From Saccoglossus kowalevskii (lineage: Eukaryota; Hemichordata; Enteropneusta; Harrimaniidae), in assembly GCF_000003605.2 (NCBI RefSeq), contig NW_003142800.1, forward strand, positions 187,984 through 219,600: a DNA stretch of 31,617 nt, written 5' to 3'. This document shows, one piece after another, positions 1 to 7,753 of the stretch. The notes beneath the pieces were generated by a model. That model was not told where the DNA came from. It searched no databases and saw only the letters and a program-made list of their open reading frames with translations. Position 1 is the stretch's first letter. Each line of letters starts with the position of its first letter. The translations under genes were made by a program, and so were the position numbers.

Positions 1-357
1 AGATCAGCTTGGGCCCCGGTGACGCCGCTTGCGGCTTTAATTTAATTTTGTAGTGTACGTCGAACATAGATGGGCCGGCCAGAGTCAGTCACGTAAATAA
101 TGCGGTCGGCAACATAGGGCTATGATTCCACAGCTACGTAGAATGCAGATACGGGCATGGCAAACACACCTTTGAAAAGCTTGAAGTCTGGCGATTCCAA
201 AAATATATACTTTCCTGGGTCTATTCGTAGTCATTTTGGTCACAATTAGAAGATGAAAACAAATATGCAAATAATAGTGTAAATTCAGGTACTGTATTCA
301 TTAATTAGCGAGTGGTGCCCATTTCAAATCAGCAGGGGATACGAAAATCACAAAAAA
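1..357. other. Unassigned 5' edge of window
   Basis: No gene is supported. The first 230 bases are richer in CG dinucleotides than the rest. On the minus strand a frame runs from about 227 to a TAG at 122-120 and continues beyond it to about 45. Its composition looks protein-like, but there is no recognisable family, no conserved start and no clear splice site. It may be a decayed exon or transposon piece. Confidence 0.3.
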
Positions 358-1314
358 ATGGACCAGACAGAAGCTCGTGCTGTGATCAAGTATCTCTATA
401 AAAAGGGGATGACTCTCAAAGAAATCGCCTTCTTATTCTACTGTAAAGAAGTGGGTTGCTAACTTTAAGTGAGGCAAGGAGAGCACGAAAGATGACCCAA
501 GGTCTGGACGACCAAAATCTGCCACCACGGACAATCAGGTTGAGGCCATCCATCGCATGGTAATGAATGACAGATGTGTCACTATCAGACATATTGGGCA
601 TTCACTAGGCAACACTTATGGCGCAGTTCAAAATGTTGTGTCGAACATCCTGGAGACAAGCAAGCTGCCTGTAAGGTGGGTGCTCTGAATGTTGACTCTA
701 CATCAGAAGTTGAATAGGTTGTAAGTTTCAAGGACGCTTTCCTCTCGTTTCCAGTCAAATCCTGGCAACTTCCTCAAGAGATTTGAGACATGGTTTCACT
801 ACTTTGATCCAGAATCAGAAGAGCAGAGCAAACAATGGACACACAAGGGTTCACAGCCGCCCAAGAAGTTCAAGCGAGTGGCATCAGTTGGTAAAGTGAT
901 GGCCTCTGTGTTCTGGGATAGCAAGAGGGTCATCATGATTGACTACATGCGATTGCAAAAAGGTCAAACAATCAATGGAGAGTACTATGCTTCAGAACTG
1001 CGACAGTTAAGAGCAGCAATCAAGGAGAAAATGAGAGGAAAGCTTCGAGCTAGTGTGATGTTGCTCACGGACAGGTGGCAGTGCCAGCACCAACCGAATG
1101 TGGCTTTGAACTGTTACCTCATCCTTCCTACTCACCTGACTTTGCACCGTCGGACTTCTGTTTCCTAAACTGAAGTCCCACTTACGTGGTCACCGTTTTG
1201 AGACTGCTGATGGCGTCATCCATGCTGTCTATAAAAATCAAGATAAAACTTTTCAGCAGGGGACATTGATGGTCAAAGTGCATTGAACTTAGAGGGGACT
1301 ATGTTGAAAAATAG
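358..1314 (+). pseudogene. Decayed mariner-family transposase (Tc1/mariner DNA transposon)
   Basis: This is a broken transposase of the mariner type. An N-terminal helix-turn-helix piece begins at the ATG at 358 (MDQTEARAVIKYLYKKG). It is followed by an internal deletion and frameshift near 440, then the second helix-turn-helix region with the GRP-like linker (about 500-650). The catalytic core is best kept at about 838-1080. All three acidic catalytic positions are visible: Asp in the VFWDS motif at 917-919, Asp in the LLTD motif at 1070-1072, and Asp in the APSDF motif at 1153-1155. The third is in another frame from the second, so at least one more frameshift separates them. The usual terminal sequence GDYVEK ends at a TAG at 1312-1314. 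Several stops break it, so it cannot make active transposase. I could not find a matching pair of terminal inverted repeats, so the outer limits are not fixed. Confidence 0.92.
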
Positions 1315-2499
1315 TGTAAAAAAAATCTTCCTTCTGTAACGTTTTATGAGGAAGGCCTATTGATAATTCCTCATGGCTAAGTATTTTTCAAGATACCTAT
1401 ATCAATGTACAATTTTCTTTTGCTCAATGACAAAGTTCTGAACGTCAGGCATGTGTTTTAGAAGGCACAACGATCACCAGTCAATGCCTTCTTGGTTTTC
1501 AAAGCCCAGGTATGAATTGAACTGTTGTCTACCTACAAGTCCAATCTGACAACAACTACACTGCCAGTGATCATTAATAAAAGCACTGTTTTGGATTGTT
1601 GAATGCTGTATTTATTTTCACTAACTGTCAAACAATTAAGTAACCAGGACGGATTGCAATATGTATTACCGTAGTCCCTGTTCAGGTGTAGCCTGAAAAG
1701 GGGACTTTCTAAAAATTCTGCAGCAGATATTGATAAAACTTGGCAGGTTGATGAACAAGTCTCTGCCGAGTATGCACGTAAATTTTTTTCCAGATCTGAA
1801 CATCCTAAGTGGGTCTTTTTCAAGATTTTCATCCAAATTTACCTTTCATTACTGCACTGACCAAAATAAATAATTAGCTTCGATTGTAATGCTCAGGTTT
1901 TTAGGGATGTCATGACCTTGATCTGAATCAGTGACAGATGGGTTGTACCATTACCAATCTCAGTGGAAAATGTTGAGGGGTGTCAGTGCTACATTTTGAT
2001 GGGAATTATAGTGGTGATAATGAAACAAATCCAGGTCCTGGTAATATACAAAGACCTGAATTAACAAAGAAGGCAAGTTGTTATTAAAGGTACATTAAGG
2101 TTTACTCAGATTTATGAATGCAGTTTCTTGAGCATGTATGAGACATAGTTTGGTTGCACTTGTGTACTCAGAGATTTTGAACCTGGGTCAAAAAAAGTAG
2201 AGTATGTATTAATTCAATTGTTTGCAGATGTTCCATGTATTATTTTAACATGAGTATTTTATAATTAAATGACGGGGACTGTGACATTCATGTCTTGTTA
2301 TAAATAAAATTTACTGTCAGTGTTTATGGATATTATATCTATACTTGTACATATACATACAAGAATTACCAAAATCAAATGGATGATATACAAGTTTGAT
2401 GAAGGTTGTGTAAAATGAAGTATATGGTTGTATACTGAAGTTATTGCACACATGCACACACATATACAGGTCTTACCGTAGTTGTAATGCCACACATTG
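1315..2499. other. Intergenic stretch with no intact gene
   Basis: After the mariner relic the sequence is AT-rich. A minus-strand frame of 99 codons (1832-1533) is open, but it has no domain I recognise, and the frame beside it looks equally protein-like over its first half. I do not call a gene. A short plus-strand frame with a 2A-like motif lies at 1983-2087 and is listed separately. The rest is plain. Confidence 0.5.
1983..2087 (+). pseudogene. Relic reading frame with 2A-like DxExNPGP motif
   Basis: A 34-codon open stretch lies between a TGA at about 1974 and the TAA at 2085-2087. At 2016-2039 it encodes DNETNPGP, which fits the 2A ribosome-skipping consensus D-x-E-x-N-P-G-P at every fixed position. 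Outside viruses, such motifs are known near the N-terminus of proteins of non-LTR retrotransposons and of some NLR-type proteins in sea urchins, amphioxus and molluscs. Here no further coding part can be followed on either side, so it is best read as a fragment of a dead retroelement. The position before Glu is Asn rather than the usual Val or Ile, so activity is uncertain even if it were translated. Confidence 0.5.
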
Positions 2500-2562
2500 G
2501 ATTAACTTTTAATATAGTTGAATTAACTTTTAATATAGTTGAATTAACTTTTAATATAGTTG
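2500..2562. repeat. 21-bp tandem repeat, three copies
   Basis: The unit AATTAACTTTTAATATAGTT plus G is repeated head to tail at 2500-2520 (first base missing), 2521-2541 and 2542-2562 with essentially no divergence, so the expansion is recent. Confidence 0.95.
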
Positions 2563-2580
2563 CGATATGAACTTGATTAT

Positions 2581-2668
2581 AACGCATTCCTATATAGGAT
2601 TGCGTTTTAATTGGAGTTTAATTAAACTCAATTACAATGCAATACAACATAGAATTGCGTTTTAATTA
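2581..2668. repeat. Cluster of adjoining palindromes
   Basis: Three hairpin-capable pieces lie side by side. 2581-2606 is symmetric around TATATA with arms AACGCA/TGCGTT. 2608-2634 is symmetric around TTTAATTAAA with one bulged G. 2635-2665 pairs ATGCAAT with ATTGCGT. The block TTGCGTTTTAATT occurs twice, at 2600 and 2657. Immediately upstream is the 21-bp triplet. The arrangement looks like the remains of a fold-back element, but no target duplication was found. Confidence 0.7.
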
Positions 2669-2795
2669 AGTTTAACTATTCACAATGACAAGCACTATTA
2701 ATCTCCACTATTAACCAAATCTTACATTCATTCACATTACAGACCAGACAAAAAAAGCATCAAGATTAATATGGTTTGATAATTACATATTTACA

Positions 2796-2801
2796 TTTAT
2801 T
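2796..2801 (-). promoter_or_regulatory. CMC2: Candidate poly(A) signal of CMC2
   Basis: TTTATT on the plus strand is AATAAA on the minus strand, about 345 bases after the CMC2 stop codon. It is the first canonical signal I see downstream and gives a 3' UTR of ordinary length. Inferred from position only. Confidence 0.5.
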
Positions 2802-3143
2802 GTTCAATGTACAAAATGTCCATCTAAAGTGTCTACAAAACAAAGAACATTAATAGTGACAGTCAGAATAGCATATATACCAGTACATATAATCAAGCAA
2901 AAACTGATCACATATCATTCAAACAACATACATGGTATGCCTAATAATTTCAGCGAAGAAATTACACACATATTCTGACTGAAGTGTTCATGAACATAGT
3001 TTCTGTTCAGCCCAGCTGCATAACTTGTATATAACAACGCACACATATGTACCCTCTTCCATGCCAACAACTTAATTTTAACAGTCCAGGTGTTTCATAG
3101 AAGTTGATACATGTAGAAGTTCGTTGATCTGAAGGAATAAGTC

Positions 3144-3239
3144 TCATGATTTCTCTTGTCCTCGCATTTCATGTAGTCTACTGATTTTAGCTTTCATTGC
3201 ATCTGATTTCAATTTATTTGCAGCACGACGGCCCTCCCT
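3144..3239 (-). CDS. CMC2: CMC2 last coding exon (31 codons plus stop)
   Basis: Starts after acceptor TTTCAG (ending 3240) with [11 protein letters not shown] and ends at TGA (plus-strand TCA, 3144-3146). Basic helical tail of the protein. No other open frame fits both splice sites. Confidence 0.9.
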   Translation of the reverse strand, partial: REGRRAANKLKSDAMKAKISRLHEMRGQEKS

Positions 3240-5183
3240 CTGAAATGAAAAATGATTGTCAAATTTTTAGTCCATTTTTTTTGCAGATCTAGTACCAACT
3301 GTGGGTAGTAATGAGTTGACGTGATATCATTGGAAAGGTCTGTGTGCATATTTTTCAGAAAAGTGCAACACGTTGCCATTTAATAATATCACAGAAAATG
3401 ATTTCAATAATTCCCCTACATCTTAGAAGTAACACAACCTATATCATTACCACATTAGGTGCTTGTACAATGAATGAGTCATTAAAATATCATCAATTTA
3501 TCTATTTTGCGAACATGTCAAACATGTCAAACTTGCATTGTATAAAAACGAATGGTTTTGTAAATTTTAAATCTAATAATAAAAAAAACTTATATTAGTG
3601 ATAAAAACCGTAATTTACAGCTTAGTTATATTTTTAGTCTCCTATATTCTAGTAAAATGACTTTTTTGAAGCATGCTTTCCAAACATCAAATAATTTTGG
3701 TGTAGCGGTAAGATATGTTGGTGACGTGGTAAACAGATAATCATGATAGACTCACAATGAATATGTCTTTTTATTCCTTAGATATAAGGGTAATAACAAT
3801 ATCCTTCATTAAACTACATGTATTAAACTGAAAATTAGCCAGTATATCTAAAATATAGGATATCAGGTTTCAGATTACATCATGTTTTTCCTAATTTTGT
3901 CATGTCTATGCTTGTCATTTGCATGCATCAAGATATATTCACACTTTGATTCATAAACAGTCATCCCTGTGCACAAATCATAATTTTAAGCCATTTTGGA
4001 ATATAATTAGGAAAATAGTTTTGAGGTAAAGCTGAAACATAACATTGTTTGCATATATGAACAAATCGTCTCAAAATGTAGGTGGCACCGTACTTATTAG
4101 GAGGGCATTAAGCAACCGGTCACTGGTAGCATAGTGGTTGTCGCCAAGTTCAAATCCTACCTTAGGCTGAACATCAAAAGGGTCGACCACTACCCTGGGT
4201 GAGTGTGCCACAGACCCAATGGAAGGCCAATCCATTGGCCGAGATTCATTCACTAACGAACAGTGACATTCAAAGTCCGGAACTGTAGCCTGGCTTTTTT
4301 TAAAAAGGAGGGCATTAATTATTTTATTCTAAAATAAGCTTCTGATTTGACATCTCAAAGCAAACATACCACATGTATCTAACTCATTACAGTTTCAGTC
4401 TTACCTCTCTCCTAAGACATCTAACCATTGATGCATCTAACTCATTACAGGCACCAATAAACTTCTTCCAAGGATTCTGAAAATAATTTGACACTATCAG
4501 AGTTTGCAATATACATGTATGCATCTATAATGACTACTGGTACCATTAGGAGAAACTGAAGGATTGCATCTCTGTGGTTTACTCTGTTTTGCCTTCCTTC
4601 ATCAAACTAACTATTGCATTTATAAATACTATGTCTTTAATAGTGAAACAAATTACTAAGGCCAGACTTTTATTATCCCTTGTTTCGCAAACCCGCCGAA
4701 TGAACAGGAGCCGAAAATGAAATAAAAATAAAATTTTATTTCAGTGAAATTTCTGAAGCCCGTCGACTTGTAAGTGCAAGAAATTGCTAAAAAAAACTTA
4801 TTTTTATCTTCATTTTTTTCCGCTCGCCGAGAAACAAACTTAAGTTGCATTTTCGTGGAAGTATCATGATCAAAGTACCGAAGTCTCGCACAGATGAGAA
4901 ACAAGGTTATACAAGGAATAAAATTTTATTTCATTTCTTCTCTCCGATCAATGATCTCACTTACAATTCTTTGAGAATCACACAAATCTAAAAAAATTGC
5001 CTTATAAAAACTCGAGAAACAAGGAATAAAAAAAGTCTGGTCTAACTTATCTTGTAAAATAGAATAAAATTTATGAATTCTCTCAGAGTGTAACTCTCAT
5101 ACCTCTTTGTGACAGTTGTGTAATTGTTGTATAATAATATTACACTCTTCACTGTGCAAATGAGGAGACAGATCACCATGCAT
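3144..5183 (-). CDS. CMC2: COX assembly mitochondrial protein 2 homolog (CMC2), complete coding sequence
   Basis: Joining minus-strand exons 5183-5103, 4476-4405 and 3239-3144 gives 246 bases: 82 codons... counted as 27, 24 and 31 residues plus stop. The human protein has 79 residues. The N-terminus [14 protein letters not shown] matches the family start almost residue for residue. The first CX9C pair is Cys14-Cys24 and the second is Cys37-Cys47 ([12 protein letters not shown]), the twin-CX9C signature of small intermembrane-space proteins oxidised by the Mia40/CHCHD4 relay. The family acts in mitochondrial cytochrome c oxidase assembly. The C-terminus is basic and helical, as in relatives. 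All splice sites are GT-AG and all introns are phase 0. The gene is head to head with CENPN, the same arrangement as in human. A 5' noncoding exon must exist upstream, because an acceptor lies 8 bases before the ATG. Confidence 0.94.
3240..4404 (-). other. CMC2 intron between exon B and the last exon
   Basis: 1165 bases, AT-rich. It contains the tRNA-derived SINE at 4112-4305. The remainder (3240-4098, 4319-4404) shows only simple AT-rich sequence. Confidence 0.85.
4112..4305 (+). mobile_element. tRNA-derived SINE with 13-bp target duplication
   Basis: A polymerase III A-box-like TAGCATAGTGG lies at 4127-4137 and a B-box-like AGTTCAAATCC at 4147-4157, followed by a tRNA-unrelated body and a T7 run at 4295-4301 that would stop polymerase III. 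The element is flanked by perfect 13-bp direct repeats AGGAGGGCATTAA at 4099-4111 and 4306-4318, which prove insertion as a unit. A and B boxes are only 9 bases apart instead of about 30, so the tRNA head has an internal deletion. It lies in a CMC2 intron, opposite to transcription. Confidence 0.88.
4405..4476 (-). CDS. CMC2: CMC2 coding exon B (24 codons)
   Basis: Encodes [20 protein letters not shown] and four more residues, holding the second CX9C pair. It is bounded by acceptor TTTTCAG (ending 4477) and donor GTAAGA (from 4404). Phase 0 at both ends. Confidence 0.94.
4477..5102 (-). other. CMC2 intron between exons A and B
   Basis: 626 bases with no recognisable repeat. Two similar stretches, near 4662-4735 and 4905-5040, share AAGGAATAAAATTTTATTTCA-like and AGTCTGG pieces and may be arms of a decayed inverted repeat. 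Confidence 0.7.
5103..5183 (-). CDS. CMC2: CMC2 coding exon A (27 codons)
   Basis: Begins at ATG (plus-strand CAT at 5181-5183) and holds the first CX9C pair. The donor GTATGA starts at 5102. The acceptor TTTTCAG ends at 5192, so the exon itself is 5191-5103 with 8 bases of 5' UTR. Confidence 0.93.
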
Positions 5184-5191
5184 TATGCAGT

Positions 5192-6426
5192 CTGAAAACA
5201 AGTACATGTATTGAATCCATGACATATTATAACACAATCAAAACAAAATGTTCTACATGTATAGCTTGAGATATTATTATTTGACATGGTTATTTGTTTT
5301 CCCACAATGTTCTAGCCATATCACAACTATAACACTTTATTTCATGACATGGTAATTACAATTGTTATCTTGTTATCAATCTCATGGAAGTCAACTCAGT
5401 CAACCTATGGACTCTACATACAAGTACAGGAGCAATTGAGCTGATAGTTTTTAGGAATAAGTCGAAAAAAGCTGTGTTTTTTTTCAAAAATGCCAAAAAT
5501 ATTTGCTAAAATATAAAAATCAGGAAGAGAAAAAATCTAACAAAACAATTTTGCATACTTTTCAGCACTGTAAAACCTTACAAAATTATTGAAAATACTG
5601 TTTTTAGATATTATTAGCAATCAATGGTGACAGAATAAAGGGCAATTTGTGTCAACTTATTAATTATCTTTAACAGTTAATTTTTTTTATTGTTTTATTG
5701 ACCTTACTGCTGTACTTTCTAACATCAGTGTTGTGTCAAATAATAAATGTAAATACTTTAGTCAAAACCAAAGTGGTTGGTGAATTAGTCACAACTTGCT
5801 TCTCCAATACTTCTGAGATGTACTGTAAAGACAGGTCGCAACAGGGGGTCAGGAAAAGACGAAATGCTTTCATTAGCGTGGGAGGGTGGCATAGTTTGTA
5901 ATTGGTCCTGACAACGTTTGGGGATCATGACGTAGCTCAGTCTTAGAGAATATCAATTTATCTTAACCCTGCATACATGGACTGTGTCGGAGGCTTAGTA
6001 TCATAATACGGACGGACGATCGTCCGACCACATTGTCCATTAGTTCGTCCGATCAACACAGCGCTATACATAGGGCATGAATGTAATAATAATAATAATA
6101 ATAATCTTTATTGATAAACGTATCCTTAATTGAGATATTGTTTGTGATACAATAAAGTTAAATGTTGTAAGTTAAAAATGGAAAAATGTACGTCCATGCA
6201 TAGGGCCTACTACATGTATATATCTATGATAGAGGGACTGTGCCAGAACGTTTTGTTTACAGTTAGTTCTTGAATACATCTTAGTGACTTTTAAATTAAT
6301 AAAAATAGCAGTTATGTGGCGCCCTTATCTATTTCAGAAGGAAATTATGCTTATCATGTTACACCCAGCGACACTGATGCCAGCTGACTGTACGTGTTAC
6401 CATGGACGTTAGTACATAGTCCATGA
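5192..6426. other. CMC2 leader intron / upstream region
   Basis: The acceptor at 5192 on the minus strand shows that CMC2 has an upstream noncoding exon, so this stretch is mostly its leader intron. It has a perfect 14-bp palindrome CGGACGATCGTCCG at 6013-6026 and a retroposon-like tail at 6083-6160. I found no open frame that looks coding. The noncoding exon is not located with certainty; one candidate donor (TAG|GTAAAG on the minus strand, last exon base 7178) would put its start near the CENPN promoter. Confidence 0.5.
6083..6160 (-). mobile_element. Retroposon 3' tail with (ATT)n
   Basis: On the minus strand two AATAAAG-type signals are followed by seven or more ATT triplets (plus-strand AAT repeat at 6083-6105). 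An A-rich signal followed by a short tandem tail is usual for the 3' end of LINE or SINE copies. The body upstream is too worn to name. Confidence 0.5.
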
Positions 6427-6916
6427 TCTTATGGTATACATAGAACCAGCTTCACCAAATTTAGGATATCTGCACATACCCTACCAATTGAAAAACTTAG
6501 ATATCAAGGGATACCTCCAGAGGAAAGAAAGTGCCAACTTTGTAACAATGGGGCTATTGGCAATGAAATCCATGCACTTTTAGACTGTAACCATACTGGA
6601 ATAACAAATGCTCGTACTGAATTTCTGAATGTAGTTAGCATTTATAATGAAAGTATCCTTAAACTATCAAAACAACAAATGTTTACAGAAATTTTAAGTT
6701 CGAGAGATGGGTTCATTGCCAATAGTGCTAGCAAATTTATTGACAGCATACTATTTTATTATAAGTAATTTTACTTAGACTTTAGTTATTTATGTATTTT
6801 CTTTTGTCTCGTGTGTGTACTTGTGTTTTATTATATTTAATGTCTTTTGACCACAGATAATGTAACAAAATATATTATTTAGTGTCAAATAAAATATACT
6901 ATACTATACTATACTA
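6427..6916 (+). mobile_element. 5'-truncated non-LTR retrotransposon (LINE), 3' end
   Basis: An open frame of 113 codons (6427-6768, TAA stop) encodes the C-terminal region of a LINE ORF2 protein. It has the FRISAHTLPIEKLRY helix followed by a Cys-x2-Cys, His, Cys knuckle (RKCQLCNN, then EIHALLDC). This is a known signature downstream of the reverse transcriptase in several LINE clades. After the stop come about 130 bases of 3' UTR, an AATAAA at about 6887 and a tandem TACTA tail ending near 6916. The reverse transcriptase domain is absent, as expected of a 5'-truncated insert. The reading frame has no internal stop, so the insertion is fairly young. Confidence 0.85.
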
Positions 6917-7040
6917 GCCCTGGGTACAGTCCTGTAAGTGTAGGTTGGCCTCCTTCCGCTGATCATTCCGCCCCATGTCGGAAGGAGACCAACCACGGAG
7001 CTAAAAAATAAGCCAACCTACAGGACTGTACTCAGAGCTA
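6915..7040. mobile_element. Palindromic MITE inserted at the LINE tail
   Basis: The ends are inverted copies: TAGCCCTGGGTACAGTCCTG at the left, and TACAGGACTGTACTCAGAGC then TA at the right. Arms TACAGTCCTGTA (6925-6936) and TACAGGACTGTA (7019-7030) match, and inner arms GGTTGG...CTCCTTCCG and CGGAAGGAGACCAACC pair again. The whole 126 bases fold nearly end to end. TA flanks both ends, as for Tc1/mariner-type target duplication. It has no coding capacity. Confidence 0.85.
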
Positions 7041-7316
7041 ACGGCTACGGTATACGTGCTCCCCGAACTTATTTGTACCCCTCCCCGAGATATTAGAGGC
7101 ATAGCAAAATATAACCATGTGATCGTGATGATGAGACACATAGATAGATAGATATATACTGGAAGACTGTACTTTACCTAGATATATATATCAAATATAA
7201 TGAACAATGAGTACACCAAATACGTAACTCCGGTAATAATTGGGAATTTGGAAAGACTGAGCAGTTACAACTGAAATTACACATGACAAAAGGTCATCAA
7301 CGTAAAGTTCACAAAC

Positions 7317-7413
7317 CCGGAAGTAATTTTAGAGAGATGCTTTGTGGGTAATTTTATATCACGTGAGTGTAGCTCTGTTTCTTATTGGTTGTAAGAATGA
7401 TGAGCGCCATCTT
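7317..7413. promoter_or_regulatory. Candidate CENPN (possibly bidirectional) promoter
   Basis: A compact group of transcription-factor-like sites lies 170-270 bases before the CENPN ATG. They are an ETS-type CCGGAAGT at 7317-7324, an E-box CACGTG at 7360-7365, an inverted CCAAT (ATTGG) at 7384-7388 and GCGCCATCTT at 7404-7413. No TATA box is seen. Such TATA-less clusters are usual for housekeeping and divergent promoters, and CMC2 lies on the other side. Function is inferred from motif density only. Confidence 0.5.
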
Positions 7414-7582
7414 CAACTTTTTTTTCGAAAATTCGACATTTTCATTAGCGTTGCTTCCGGTAAACTATCGGCTACTGTTTTTATTGTTATTTTTATTTAT
7501 TTTACACTCGGTTACATTTTATTGAAGTGGTCGAAATGGTACTGGCGTATCCGACTATCTTTGGTCGTTAAACGTTTGTGTT

Positions 7583-7753
7583 ATGGATGTTTTGTTCCTT
7601 CTGCGGAAAGTGTTGAATCGTTTTCGAAAAGCGGATTTTGAAATCGTCTTACCAGAATGGGGATTTGTTGTTATTGGTGAGGAGGGACTGCACTTGGATT
7701 TCAACCGAGCCACCAAAGCAGTCATTGTCAGCCGTATAACAGAATATTGCAAG
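7583..7753 (+). CDS. CENPN: CENPN coding exon 1
   Basis: 57 codons, MDVLFLLRKVLNRFRK onward, ending ITEYCK. Donor GTATGT from 7754. The ATG context TTATGG has G at +4. The basic run Arg8-Lys9 aligns with Lys10-Arg11 of the human protein. Confidence 0.94.

Noticed and set aside
1533-1832. 99-codon minus-strand frame
   Set aside because: No domain, no splice support; the adjoining frame looks equally protein-like, so chance cannot be excluded.
4071-4253. 60-codon minus-strand frame with protein-like words
   Set aside because: It lies within the SINE at 4112-4305 and its flank.
7342-7641. 99-codon plus-strand frame overlapping the CENPN start
   Set aside because: It has no ATG at its start, is in another frame from CENPN, and CENPN exon 1 is supported by homology and splicing.
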